A stretch of DNA of 64,000 nt from an uncultured Aliivibrio sp. (lineage in GTDB: Bacteria; Pseudomonadota; Gammaproteobacteria; Enterobacterales; Vibrionaceae), in assembly GCF_946479765.1 (NCBI RefSeq), contig NZ_CAMLHO010000021.1, positions 1-64,000 of the forward strand, in the 5' to 3' direction. Positions 35,241 through 44,608 of this stretch are shown here, in pieces; positions within the stretch are counted from its first letter, which is position 1; each line of letters starts with the position of its first letter. The position numbers were made by a program, and so were the translations under genes. The notes under the pieces are model-generated. The model had not been told where the DNA came from and searched no databases. It saw only the letters and a list, made by a program, of their open reading frames with translations.

Positions 35241-38200
35241 TCAAGCCTCCTTTTCTTTTTGGGTATTAACTGCCGAGAATAATCGGCTCGATCCCTGATT
35301 TTTACGCACATCTACATAGGTCATTATCCCGTAACGGCGATCAATATGAAGTTTGTTCACATAATACTTTAGCGTTTCTCTTCGATAGTTAGGCTCAGCA
35401 GTGATAAGCGTGATGCCTTTTTCCGACATCATATTGAACAAAAGTCTCGTATTAGAAAGCGAAATTTTACCTAATTCATCAACAGGCCAATGGATTACTG
35501 TTTGTGGATCTGGACATAAATAACGAACCATGCCACAAAACACTACGATAACGGCGAGTTTAGATATTCCCTCACTACTTACCCCTGCTAAATCAGAATC
35601 ATTGCGTATAGTTCTCTCTGTACCGTTTTCAGTCATATGAATTTCCAGATCAACTAGTGAGCTTAAACTGGTGCTGAGCTTAAGGAGTGATAGTGAACGA
35701 TATGCTGACTCAAAGTTATTAATAAACGCATCACTTGGGACTGTTGCTGTTGTCGCTTCTGCCCATTTCTCCCATTCATGGTTAAATGTTCCAAGCGAAT
35801 TCCAACTCTCAAATTTCTCGATTTTACTGACAACGCCAAGTTGCACATCTTCAATCGCAGGAAACGGGTTTGACGTCCCTACCGAACGACCAAGCAGATT
35901 CGATACATTACGGATCTTCTTGTTCATATCTTCAAGCGTGAGATAGAAATTAGAATACTTCATCGATACAGAACGGATCGCTTCAAGAATGATCGATTGT
36001 TTCTCTGGGATCACAATATTAATTAATTGATCCAGCGACGGTAATAATGCAATTTTCAAATCACTGCCAAAGGCTCTTTCCGGAGAGTCCTGCTCTAATT
36101 CTTGTTTACGCTTGCGCTTAACCTCTTCCCAGAACTGGGAGATATCATTTGTGGTTCCGAGTTCACTTAACACCTCAGTAACCTTATCTACGCTCTTAAT
36201 AATTGCGTCACGGTTCGAACTAATTTGTTTCACTAACCCCCTAGAGTGGTCGATTGTAACCTCAACACTCACTAGCTCCGGAACGATCTCTTCAGTAACG
36301 TACTTTTGTAAAATGATGTCTTTCAATCGAGTCGCTGCTTTCTCTAATTCATCTGCGTTAGTATTACAGCAATGGCTTTCTTGGCTCAACCGAGTGGTTT
36401 TGCTTTTATACAATTTTTCGTCTTCAGCTTTCTTTTTCACGTGACTTTCAATTAAGCGAATAACCTCTTTTTGGTGATCGTTAAAGTCTTTTTCCTGACG
36501 AGTCAATATGTCAACACGGCTCCAATCCTTAATAAGCCAAGTATTGTACTCGGAGATAATATCATGTGATTTTTCAATACAATCAATACGATACTCGAGG
36601 TCACTAACAATTTCTCTCGCCTTTGAAATAACCTCTGAGTCAATCCCATAAGACTTTAACTTATCGGCATGAGCGCCTTTAAGCTGATATATACGTTGAT
36701 TCGTTACTTTCTTGTCATTTTTAACACTTTCTTTAAGGCCATCGATCACCGCTTCGATTTCTGATTCTTTAAGTGTCGCATCAGATTCAATTTGTAGAAC
36801 CGTATTGTTGTGAGTGTTCGTTACATTAGCAATGTTATCATCGTGCTCCGTTGAAATACTGCTAACTGTAAGTTCACACTCGTTCATAAACTTCTTCGCA
36901 ACCATACTCCGCTTGCGTGCTTCTTCTTCAAATATTTGCTTGTTAGTGTCAAGCTGAAACTGAAATTGCTTCACGTTCTCGTTGTGCTTCTTAATGACAT
37001 CGCTTTTCATTAACACCATTTGTTTAAAACCTATAAGCTCGTTATAGACTTCTTTAGCTCGGCGCTCGTGATCTTTTTCAATTTTCGTTGTACTTGCAAT
37101 TTTAGCTTCTAGTGTTTGTAGATCATCAATTAACTGATCTTCTTCTCGAAAGAGCTCAGAATTAACACTAGATAAATCTAGTTGAATACCATAAATAAAG
37201 TGTTGATTGTATTCACAATTATCACCCAACTGCGGAGACAGTTTGGTATTGGATAATAGAGCAGGATTGATAGTTTTACCTAAGGTTGACTTCCAATCTG
37301 CTACTTCATTATTCAAAAATGCTGCAAAAGTATTTGACGCAGGATTCAAGATTTCTTGAATCTTATTGATCTTTTCTTGATAACGAGCTTTCGTCTTTAC
37401 TGCCGTATCAATATCATTAAGGAGGTCTTTATGAACTTTAGTAAGCGAAATTACCTTATCGTTGGCAACGCTTAGATTTTGGTGTTCTTCATCAATATCT
37501 TCTCGAATCGAGTTAATTTTCTGTTGATACGATTCAAGCTCATTTTTGTTTTCTTGAGTAATATTACCAGCACACACAACGTTAACCTTAGCATCTGCTA
37601 GGTTGCTAGTCGCTTTCCCACTTAGGTCTCGGTACTTCTTGTTAATATCACCAATATTCTTGAAATGCTGAGATTCTGCTTGTTTCACAATCGCTTTAGT
37701 GCCGTCTTGATACTTTCGTAACTCTTCTTTGTGCCAGTCGGTCTTTTCAGAAATATCGATTGCCATTTTTAGATGCTGATTATTGATCTTTTGAAGTTCA
37801 GACTCTAATTGTTTCTCTTCTGAATAAAAGCCTTCACTAAGCATCTTTAAGTGCTCGACCGCTTGTTTGTGCTGAGTACGAATTACCTCTGATTGCTCTC
37901 TCTCAGTAATCACTTTTTGAATATTTTCTTTTGTCTCAAATCGGTCACGTTTTCGATGAATTGATGTAAGATCACGGTCAATCGACTGCAGATTTTTGTT
38001 GATATCATTCAATGATTCATTGAGTTCTAAGCGACGCACCTCAACTTTTTCTTTGAATTCTCTTAGCTGCTTTTGTGCCTTATCTAATTGGTCCAATATT
38101 CCAGCTCTACGCTGAATTTCACTATCACGTTTGGCAAGCATCTGATTAAGAACAATTGCTGCTTCACTGTATAAATCATCCATGCGCTGACTAAGCATTA

Positions 38201-38987
38201 ATGCATTATCAAACGTCTTTTTATGCTTTTCTAGTTCACGAATAGCTTTTAGGGCGTCAAGATGATCAATATCTGCTTTACTGTAAGGCGATTTAGAAAG
38301 TGACACCTGAGGAGCGATAAATGCATCAGTAATCATATGTCGGAAGTTATCAAGCATGTTGTTGTTACGCATCATTGTCGATACTAGAACATCAATATGT
38401 AACATTGAATGTTCAGGATCGCACAGTGAATAACGCTGCGCAATGGTGAGTAGCTGACCATTGGAGTTACGTCGTTTACCAAGCTGAGGGCGATTATTTT
38501 GGATAACAAATCGGTAGTTTTGAGTCGTAGTGATTGGTTGACTCACATCCACTTGTTTTTTTATATGTTGTGATAACCAATCTCGCGTACTTTCATAATC
38601 GTTATCAAGTGCACTAATGTTTTCTTGCGATAGTAAATCTTCAGCAGATATATCAGCAAAACGGTAAGCAATACCACTTGAGCCATTCTTGTAGATAAAG
38701 GCTATTTTTGGCTGTCCTTTTTTTAAATATTCGTAAGCAATAAATGACTTGCTTTGTGGTAGATAAAACTTAGCAAAAGGAAGTTTTCCTGCATCTCTAT
38801 CAACAAGTTTGCTCGGCTCTGCACCATAGAAAGCACCATAAAGACTGAGTGTGGTTGACTTACCATCTCCGTTTTCTCCGGTAAATAGCGTGTGACCATC
38901 AGATTTTATTTCAACAAGTCGATTTCCAAAGTGTGATTTGTTAACAATGACTCTTACGAGCGTATTTTTATGCTTTGATATATCCAT
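35241..38987 (-). CDS. SMC-like ATPase (MukB/JetC-like)
   Basis: 1248 residues from the ATG at 38987, with GGAG seven bases upstream; an in-frame start 63 bases earlier lacks a ribosome site. Walker A TGENGDGKST is near residues 36-45. A very long coiled coil runs over about 270-930, rich in Lys/Glu/Gln/Leu, interrupted by a hinge-like globular part around 560-620 (SNTFAAFLNNEVADWKS). The C-terminal head has signature SSEGISKLAVIVVF, Walker B VIHWPVDELGKIS and a D-loop. This is the MukB/JetC class, DNA-loop-extruding motors of plasmid- and phage-directed Wadjet systems. First gene of the operon, the reverse of the usual JetABCD order. Confidence 0.82.
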   Translation of the reverse strand: MDISKHKNTLVRVIVNKSHFGNRLVEIKSDGHTLFTGENGDGKSTTLSLYGAFYGAEPSKLVDRDAGKLPFAKFYLPQSKSFIAYEYLKKGQPKIAFIYKNGSSGIAYRFADISAEDLLSQENISALDNDYESTRDWLSQHIKKQVDVSQPITTTQNYRFVIQNNRPQLGKRRNSNGQLLTIAQRYSLCDPEHSMLHIDVLVSTMMRNNNMLDNFRHMITDAFIAPQVSLSKSPYSKADIDHLDALKAIRELEKHKKTFDNALMLSQRMDDLYSEAAIVLNQMLAKRDSEIQRRAGILDQLDKAQKQLREFKEKVEVRRLELNESLNDINKNLQSIDRDLTSIHRKRDRFETKENIQKVITEREQSEVIRTQHKQAVEHLKMLSEGFYSEEKQLESELQKINNQHLKMAIDISEKTDWHKEELRKYQDGTKAIVKQAESQHFKNIGDINKKYRDLSGKATSNLADAKVNVVCAGNITQENKNELESYQQKINSIREDIDEEHQNLSVANDKVISLTKVHKDLLNDIDTAVKTKARYQEKINKIQEILNPASNTFAAFLNNEVADWKSTLGKTINPALLSNTKLSPQLGDNCEYNQHFIYGIQLDLSSVNSELFREEDQLIDDLQTLEAKIASTTKIEKDHERRAKEVYNELIGFKQMVLMKSDVIKKHNENVKQFQFQLDTNKQIFEEEARKRSMVAKKFMNECELTVSSISTEHDDNIANVTNTHNNTVLQIESDATLKESEIEAVIDGLKESVKNDKKVTNQRIYQLKGAHADKLKSYGIDSEVISKAREIVSDLEYRIDCIEKSHDIISEYNTWLIKDWSRVDILTRQEKDFNDHQKEVIRLIESHVKKKAEDEKLYKSKTTRLSQESHCCNTNADELEKAATRLKDIILQKYVTEEIVPELVSVEVTIDHSRGLVKQISSNRDAIIKSVDKVTEVLSELGTTNDISQFWEEVKRKRKQELEQDSPERAFGSDLKIALLPSLDQLINIVIPEKQSIILEAIRSVSMKYSNFYLTLEDMNKKIRNVSNLLGRSVGTSNPFPAIEDVQLGVVSKIEKFESWNSLGTFNHEWEKWAEATTATVPSDAFINNFESAYRSLSLLKLSTSLSSLVDLEIHMTENGTERTIRNDSDLAGVSSEGISKLAVIVVFCGMVRYLCPDPQTVIHWPVDELGKISLSNTRLLFNMMSEKGITLITAEPNYRRETLKYYVNKLHIDRRYGIMTYVDVRKNQGSSRLFSAVNTQKEKEA

Positions 38988-39118
38988 GTCCCTACTCCGT
39001 GTTTTAGCGTTATACGTTCTTGTTAAGATGTTTTGCATCACCGCTATCACCAGTGAGCTGAGTAGGTCAATCTAAGTCATACTCTGAAACAATCCAATCA
39101 ATATCCACAATAAATATA

Positions 39119-39149
39119 TGTACTTTTTGTGTACATGTATATACTGTAC
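39119..39149. promoter_or_regulatory. Three GTACA/TGTAC half-sites, candidate operator of the WYL regulator
   Basis: TGTAC-N7-GTACA (39119-39135) overlaps GTACA-N9-TGTAC (39131-39149). A TATACT -10-like hexamer at 39140-39145 sits inside the second pair. It lies between the divergent SMC operon and the WYL regulator, so one dimer could control both. Confidence 0.6.
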
Positions 39150-39168
39150 GCATTAACATGTAACATTT

Positions 39169-40032
39169 GTGAGCAGGAACATGATTAAAGTAGATATTAA
39201 ATGGGACCAACAAGTAAGATTTCGACTAATTGAAATTATCGCTCAATGGGAAGGTCGGCTGACAACAAATCACCTTTGTGACGCTTTTCATATAGGCCGC
39301 CAACAGGCTTCTAGAGATATCAATAAATACATTAGTCTTACAGGCCAAGATCAATTGATACTAGATAGGACAATTAAGGGTTACAGGCCAGCAGATAGCT
39401 TTAAGCCTCTATTTACTCAAGGTACTGCTCATGAATATCTTATGATGCTTCATCAACAGTATAATCAAGAAGAAACATTTGAATTCTTTAATTGGGGGGA
39501 AGCTCAATCGACAGTATTAAATGTTCCTGAAAGGGCTATATCACCAAAAATCGTTCGAAGTTTAATTGCTGCCGCAAGGGCTAATCTTCGCATCGATATT
39601 GATTACGTGTCGCTTTCTACACCTGAAGTTCGAGGCCGTATAATTGCCCCTCATACCTTGGTCTATGATGGTATTAGATGGCATGTGAGAGCATTTTGTG
39701 AAGATAGAAGTAGTTATCGCGACTTCGTATTAAGCCGCTTTAGGAATGAACCTGACTTAATGGATAAATCACCAAATACACGAGAATATGATGATGATTG
39801 GAATCACCAAGTTAAGTTAACTATTACACCTAATCCCTACTTATCTGAAAAACAACAATGTATCGTTGCTGACGATTATGCTATGGAAAATAAAGAGTTA
39901 GAAATCACAACTCGTAAAGCTTTAGTACATTATTACTTACGTCGTATGGGAACAACACAAGATGAAGGGCTACTCAAAAAAGAACCGGAAGTTCATCAAT
40001 TAACCGCACGTTTCGACAAAAATATTTTTTAG
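39169..40032 (+). CDS. WYL-domain transcriptional regulator (BrxR/CapW-like)
   Basis: 287 residues from GTG 39169, or 283 from ATG 39181; neither has an ideally spaced ribosome site. N-terminal winged helix-turn-helix (about 15-60: LTTNHLCDAFHIGRQQASRDINKYI), then a WYL domain (about 125-200: IDIDYVSLSTPEVRGRIIAPHTLVYDGIRWHVRAFCEDRSSYRDFVLSRF), and a WCX-like C-terminus. RIIAPHTLVYDGIRWHVRAFC is typical of BrxR/CapW, dimeric repressors of phage-defence operons that probably sense a nucleic-acid or nucleotide ligand. Divergent from the SMC system, with a palindromic operator candidate between. Confidence 0.85.
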   Translation: MSRNMIKVDIKWDQQVRFRLIEIIAQWEGRLTTNHLCDAFHIGRQQASRDINKYISLTGQDQLILDRTIKGYRPADSFKPLFTQGTAHEYLMMLHQQYNQEETFEFFNWGEAQSTVLNVPERAISPKIVRSLIAAARANLRIDIDYVSLSTPEVRGRIIAPHTLVYDGIRWHVRAFCEDRSSYRDFVLSRFRNEPDLMDKSPNTREYDDDWNHQVKLTITPNPYLSEKQQCIVADDYAMENKELEITTRKALVHYYLRRMGTTQDEGLLKKEPEVHQLTARFDKNIF

Positions 40033-40045
40033 TTATTTAAATTGC

Positions 40046-40100
40046 TGAAGTAACACCGAAAATATGTGATTGATAAAAGGTTACTTACGGTGTTGCTTCA
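40046..40100. repeat. 13-base inverted repeat downstream of the WYL gene
   Basis: TGAAGTAACACCG at 40046-40058 and CGGTGTTGCTTCA at 40088-40100, matching at 12 of 13 positions (the other a possible G-U pair), with a 29-base loop and no T tract. It may stabilise the 3' end of the regulator mRNA. Confidence 0.5.
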
Positions 40101-40177
40101 AATAATAAATCTCACAAAACAGAAATAGACAAAGAATAGCTAAATGTTTAATTAGGCAGGAATTACAGGCACAAAAA

Positions 40178-40196
40178 AGCCCACACTAGGTGGGCT
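40178..40196 (-). terminator. Terminator of tRNA-Val
   Basis: AGCCCAC-N5-GTGGGCT, followed on the minus strand by TTTTTT, 13 bases downstream of the tRNA CCA end. Confidence 0.8.
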
Positions 40197-40209
40197 CTTT
40201 CGTATAATG

Positions 40210-40286
40210 TGGTGCCCGCTACTGGACTCGAACCAGTGACACCTTGCATGTCATGCAAGTACTCTAACCAACTGAGCTAAGCGGGC
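40210..40286 (-). tRNA. tRNA-Val (GAC)
   Basis: 77 nt with encoded CCA. Acceptor GCCCGCT pairs with AGCGGGC, discriminator A. The D-arm contains AGCTCAGTTGGTTAGAGT. Anticodon stem CTTGC/GCAAG closes the loop ATGACAT, so the anticodon is GAC (Val). T-arm CACTGG TTCGAGT CCAGTA-type. It stands alone with its own promoter and terminator and borders the defence island on the side where its 3' end points. No second copy of its 3' end was found at the other edge. Confidence 0.95.
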
Positions 40287-40333
40287 AAATCGTTAACCGG
40301 GAAGTAATTAACTTCTCCTTGAGAACGGGATAG

Positions 40334-40362
40334 ATAATATCGAGTTCTTTTTATCTCTGCAA
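40334..40362 (-). promoter_or_regulatory. Promoter of tRNA-Val
   Basis: On the minus strand TTGCAG, 17-base spacer, TATTAT, about 47 bases upstream of the tRNA. Confidence 0.75.
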
Positions 40363-40483
40363 GCCTTTTTTTATGATTATCAATCGTTTGGCTATTTTAT
40401 GTGCAAACAGTATAAAACCAGAACAACTTGCTTGAGAGCGTCTTTTAAAATAGAATCACACATACTGTTAAAAGGACTTATTT

Positions 40484-42037
40484 ATGCCCCATACTCGTTT
40501 CCAACGATTCTTCATTTTGCAATCTATTCTCATTATATTATTAGTTGGAATAGCAATCACTTCTTTGACATTTAGCATCCAGAGCTTTCAATCAGTAGAG
40601 AAGGCGATCCACACCTCTTCATTTCAATCCTTCAACAACTCGATAGAAGCCAGCTATGATATTGTGGATACCGCGTTAAACGAATCGATCAAGCGATATT
40701 TAAGAGGTATTGCCTCCACCTCCACTGAGTTTATTTCTAAAATTGAAAACTCTGACACCCTAACAAAAGAGCAAAAAAACGCTCTTATTCAGGACTATAT
40801 AAACTCCAGTAAGATAGGAGACAGTGGCTATACATACATACTAAATACTAAAGGTGATCTTCTATTCCATCCTATTTTTCAAGGTCGAAACTTGAATGAA
40901 TATCGTCATATTCAAGAACAGATTGATAATGACAATCACTTTGTAGAGTACCTTTGGACTAATCCTGGTGAAGAAAAACCACGTAAAAAACTGGCCTACT
41001 CTATTCATATAGAAGAACTTGATTTTATTATCTCAGCCAGTGCTTATAAAAATGAGTTTCTGCACTTCATCGATAAAGCCATATTAAAAGGCAAATTAAA
41101 TAAATATCAATATGGAAAAACTGGCTATGTCTATGTGATAAATTTAAGTGGCGAGCTTATCCTTCACCCTAGTTATGAAGGTGAAAACATACGCAGCTTG
41201 ATTGGTGAAAATGCGGATGGCTTATTAAGCAAGATCCAACAATCCGCCAATAGTTATAACTTACACATGAACTTGGTGAACGGCTCATCTAAAACGACAA
41301 CGCATAGTGCAAGAGTTGAAGACTACAGCTACCAAATAACAATAGATAACAATACGTATCAAAAAGACGTATTGTATGTCTATTACCCTTATTTAGATTG
41401 GGTCATTGTCTCGGGTATTTCACGTGATGAACTTAATCACCCAACGAATACATTATTTTATAGTTTGATAACATTGATCGCCAGCTTAACAACGCTCATC
41501 ATCATTCTTTTACTTTTGCTTAGCCATCGGAATAAAAAACTCGCTAACGTTCTTAATTGCGACTATCTAACGGGGTTATTAAATCGTAGAGCTTTTCATC
41601 AACAAACCACTAAATTAATCAGTGATAAACATCAACCCACGTTTTTTTCGCCCTACTCTATTATCTTATTAGATATTGATTTCTTTAAGCGTATTAATGA
41701 TAGCTACGGGCATGTTGTTGGGGATAAAATCATTGCCATTGTTGGGAAAGCGCTTTCACAATACCCAAATACTTTAGCTGCACGATATGGTGGTGAGGAG
41801 TTTATTATCTTTATTAATGAAAGTGATACCAATAAAGTCATTACTTTTACTGAAGAAGTACGCCATCAAATCGATAAATATAATACGCAGCATGAAAAAA
41901 TCACTTTAAGTGCGGGAATAGCAACAATAAATAAACCGAATGTATTGTTAGATGATGTGATAGAGCAAGCAGCTAAAGCGCTGTCCCATTCAAAAAATAC
42001 AGGACGAGATAAGATCACTCATTATCGTGAATTGTAG
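40484..42037 (+). CDS. Membrane diguanylate cyclase with Cache sensor domain
   Basis: 517 residues. Transmembrane helix about 10-30, periplasmic double-Cache sensor about 40-320 (repeated GDSGYTYILNTKGDLLFHP and GKTGYVYVINLSGELILHP), second helix about 325-345, cytoplasmic GGDEF domain from 360. The active motif is ARYGGEEF, with LNRRAF and DIDFFKRINDSYGH upstream, so cyclic-di-GMP synthesis is predicted. The inhibitory RxxD site is absent (QYPN at that place), so no classical product feedback. It likely responds to an external small molecule and affects motility or biofilm. Single gene. Confidence 0.92.
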   Translation: MPHTRFQRFFILQSILIILLVGIAITSLTFSIQSFQSVEKAIHTSSFQSFNNSIEASYDIVDTALNESIKRYLRGIASTSTEFISKIENSDTLTKEQKNALIQDYINSSKIGDSGYTYILNTKGDLLFHPIFQGRNLNEYRHIQEQIDNDNHFVEYLWTNPGEEKPRKKLAYSIHIEELDFIISASAYKNEFLHFIDKAILKGKLNKYQYGKTGYVYVINLSGELILHPSYEGENIRSLIGENADGLLSKIQQSANSYNLHMNLVNGSSKTTTHSARVEDYSYQITIDNNTYQKDVLYVYYPYLDWVIVSGISRDELNHPTNTLFYSLITLIASLTTLIIILLLLLSHRNKKLANVLNCDYLTGLLNRRAFHQQTTKLISDKHQPTFFSPYSIILLDIDFFKRINDSYGHVVGDKIIAIVGKALSQYPNTLAARYGGEEFIIFINESDTNKVITFTEEVRHQIDKYNTQHEKITLSAGIATINKPNVLLDDVIEQAAKALSHSKNTGRDKITHYREL

Positions 42038-42161
42038 CGTTTAGAAAATAAAGTAAGAGATAGAAAGAGGAAACTGGACAAGTGATGGTGCTGTACTACG
42101 CTCAATAAAGTAATGTTCTCCATTTATTAGCGCAAGGCTCATTCTTAGAGTCATTTCCCTA

Positions 42162-42189
42162 AGCCCGTAACTAGGAATCGTTACGGGCT
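42162..42189 (+). terminator. Terminator after the diguanylate cyclase gene
   Basis: AGCCCGTAAC-N8-GTTACGGGCT followed by ATTTTTTTA on the plus strand, 125 bases after the stop. Confidence 0.8.
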
Positions 42190-42216
42190 ATTTTTTTAGG
42201 GCAATTATCTAGTCAC

Positions 42217-43065
42217 TTACTCTGCTTGAGTCGCTACTAGATGAATACCATCTTTTTCAATGGTAATTTTTCCTGCTTTATATAGACCGCCAATCGTCTT
42301 TTTGAAGGTTCCTTTACTTGTTCTGAACTCAGCAAAGATAGCTTCTGGCGTTGACTTATCACTTAGAGGCAAAAAACCTTCTTTTTTCTCTAGTGTTGCG
42401 ATTACTTTCTCACTTAACTCATCCATACGAGCCACACCTGGACGCTGTAAAGACAGTGAAATTTTGCCGTCTTCACGCATTTCAGCAATAAAGGCTTTTA
42501 GTTGCTTACCAATGAAAAGCTTACCAAATACATCAGAGTGGAAGATCAAACCCCAATGCTCGCCATTGATAACGGCTTTGTAGCCAAGATCTGTGCGTTC
42601 TGCAATTAAGATATCAACCTGTTGGCCTCTCTCATAATTAGCAGGCGTGTTATCTAACCATTTGTTAAAACGAGTAGTCCCTACAATACGGCTAGACGCT
42701 TTATCGATGTATACATACACAAGGATGGTTTGGCCTTCATCTAAGCGGCCACGTTGCTCACTGAATGGAACCAATAAGTCTTTTTTAGCGATACCCCAAT
42801 CTACAAAGGCACCAATGCTGTTGGTGCCAATCACGTTCATTAAACCAAACTGGCCTACTTGCGCTTTTGGTGTTTCTGTAGAGGCTACCACTTCATTTTC
42901 TGAATCAAGATAAATAAACACATCAAGCGCTTCACCGACTGCTGTGCCTTCTGGAACAAAACGACTTGGAAGAAGAATAGAACCATAATCTCCGCCATCT
43001 AAAAAGACACCAAAATCTACGGTTTTTGTTACTTCTAATTTGTTGATTTGACCAATTTTAATCAT
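42217..43065 (-). CDS. CvfB/YitL-like S1 RNA-binding protein
   Basis: 282 residues from the ATG at 43065 (MIKIGQINKLEV), preceded by AGGA. Three S1-type OB folds: about 1-60 (FGVFLDGGDYGSILLP), 70-135 (IGAFVDWGIAKKDLLVPFSEQ) and 150-210, then a C-terminal winged helix (SDKSTPEAIFAEFRTSKGTFKKTIGGLYKAGKITIEKDGIHL). This is the CvfB architecture; CvfB of Staphylococcus aureus binds RNA and affects virulence-gene expression. The role in Vibrionaceae is unknown. Divergent from the unknown gene at 43155. Confidence 0.85.
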   Translation of the reverse strand: MIKIGQINKLEVTKTVDFGVFLDGGDYGSILLPSRFVPEGTAVGEALDVFIYLDSENEVVASTETPKAQVGQFGLMNVIGTNSIGAFVDWGIAKKDLLVPFSEQRGRLDEGQTILVYVYIDKASSRIVGTTRFNKWLDNTPANYERGQQVDILIAERTDLGYKAVINGEHWGLIFHSDVFGKLFIGKQLKAFIAEMREDGKISLSLQRPGVARMDELSEKVIATLEKKEGFLPLSDKSTPEAIFAEFRTSKGTFKKTIGGLYKAGKITIEKDGIHLVATQAE

Positions 43066-43154
43066 TACTTCAATTCCTAAATAAAATACTCGTCGATTAT
43101 ACCTGAACTCTGATATGCTTGCTTTATGAATTACCATTTTTATAGGAATTTCCT

Positions 43155-44510
43155 GTGATTACAGTTGGTAAGAAAGATGGCTTATCACTAAAGATCTCAC
43201 ATATTGTTGAAGAATCTAAGCAGCACGAACTGGAGATGTTTCTTTTTGTTCCTGGTGAGCTTGGGTTGAACAAAGACATGGTTTCTGAATCTGAGTTTTA
43301 TTACAACTCCATTCAGAGCCAACGTACGTATTTCAGTGATAAAAATCACCTCCCTCTTGTGCACTCTCGTCTTGCTCAACGTGGCCGTCTGTCTACTGAA
43401 CAATATCGCTTAAGTTTAAGTCTATATGCTTATCAATATGCACTGGCGTTAGAAAAGTCAGTACAGCAACTTAATGATACGTCTCGTGAAGAAATCACTC
43501 ATCAAGAAGTAGATGATGCAATAGATCTCGCTATCGATATCCTAAGAAGATTACGTCGTAACGTGCCTTATGATGATACGTTAAAGCGTTATTACGCCAA
43601 CATTGATAACTATTTATCTTGGTATACAGAGCAACGCTTTCTCTCTTTACTTGCTCATATGCCAAGAAATGAAGAATACAAACTAGTTAAAGAACGTCTT
43701 GTTGATATTTGTGAGCAAGAAGCTCTGCACCGTCTTGATAAAAGCTATAACTCAGGTAAAGCACGTGAAGACATGACTCGAATGTCGAATAAGATGCGCC
43801 TATTACGTCGTTTAATCGAGTTTCCTATCGTGCTTAAAGAGAGGAACTTAGCGCTGGGTAAACACATTAAACGAGTGGTAAAAGGTGGCGCAACGGCAGT
43901 CGTTATGATCTTCGTTTCTTTAATGGTGATACAAGCTCGTGGGTTTTTGGGTGAGATTACCGCCTCTTTCATTTTTGCGGTTTCATTTATTTATGCCATG
44001 CGAGAGGTATTTAAAGATGACTTACGTGATGTTATGTGGCGCTGGATACGCAAAGGTCAACCTAAGTGGCGTAAACGCTATTTTGACCCAACCTCGAACA
44101 CCTATGTCGGTAGAAAACTAGAATGGCTTGATTACATGACGTTTTCTGAATTAGATTCTGATATTCAGAAACTGCGTAAGCATCGTGTAGTACAGCGTGA
44201 AGAAGTTATTCTTTCGTATAAGAGCCAAACAAAAATGGCAATCACTAAGTTTATGAGTGGTTATGAACAAACTCGTGAAACCATGCTGATTGATCTGCGC
44301 CCTATTGCTCGTTTAATGGAAAAAGGCTCTCAAAAGATTTATCAATTAAATGATGGCCAAGTCACTAAAGAATCGGTAGAGAAGCGTCACTTAATCAATT
44401 TGATTGTACGAGAAACCATGGATGACTACAGTACTCGACTTCATCGTTGGAAAATTATTGTTAACCGTTCAAAAATTATCGATATTGAAAAGATTGCGAT
44501 TGATAAATAG
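43155..44510 (+). CDS. Conserved membrane protein of unknown function
   Basis: 451 residues, GTG start with AGGAA six bases upstream. I do not recognise a named family. A soluble N-terminal part of about 235 residues, rich in helices, is followed by two adjacent hydrophobic segments at about 238-280 (AVVMIFVSLMVI and ASFIFAVSFIYAM). A very basic stretch follows (WRWIRKGQPKWRKRYF) and a soluble C-terminal domain. This suggests an inner-membrane hairpin with both ends in the cytoplasm. Base composition resembles the core genes around it. It ends at a strong bidirectional terminator. Confidence 0.7.
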   Translation: MITVGKKDGLSLKISHIVEESKQHELEMFLFVPGELGLNKDMVSESEFYYNSIQSQRTYFSDKNHLPLVHSRLAQRGRLSTEQYRLSLSLYAYQYALALEKSVQQLNDTSREEITHQEVDDAIDLAIDILRRLRRNVPYDDTLKRYYANIDNYLSWYTEQRFLSLLAHMPRNEEYKLVKERLVDICEQEALHRLDKSYNSGKAREDMTRMSNKMRLLRRLIEFPIVLKERNLALGKHIKRVVKGGATAVVMIFVSLMVIQARGFLGEITASFIFAVSFIYAMREVFKDDLRDVMWRWIRKGQPKWRKRYFDPTSNTYVGRKLEWLDYMTFSELDSDIQKLRKHRVVQREEVILSYKSQTKMAITKFMSGYEQTRETMLIDLRPIARLMEKGSQKIYQLNDGQVTKESVEKRHLINLIVRETMDDYSTRLHRWKIIVNRSKIIDIEKIAIDK

Positions 44511-44521
44511 ATTCAAATAAA

Positions 44522-44555
44522 AAACGCCTTTAGATAATGCAATCTAAAGGCGTTT
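44522..44555. terminator. Bidirectional terminator
   Basis: Perfect 14-base stem with six-base loop (AAACGCCTTTAGAT / ATCTAAAGGCGTTT). It serves the unknown membrane-protein gene and the convergent PEP-synthase-like gene. Confidence 0.9.
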
Positions 44556-44608
44556 TTGTTTGAGTCATTAACTAGACTCTAGTTGTAACTATTCACATTG
44601 ATGTATTG

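Noticed and set aside
16600-40286. The defence island as a tRNA-Val-integrated genomic island
   Set aside because: The island lies on the 3' side of the tRNA as expected, but I found no repeat of the tRNA 3' end near 16-17 kb, and there is no integrase gene in the window.
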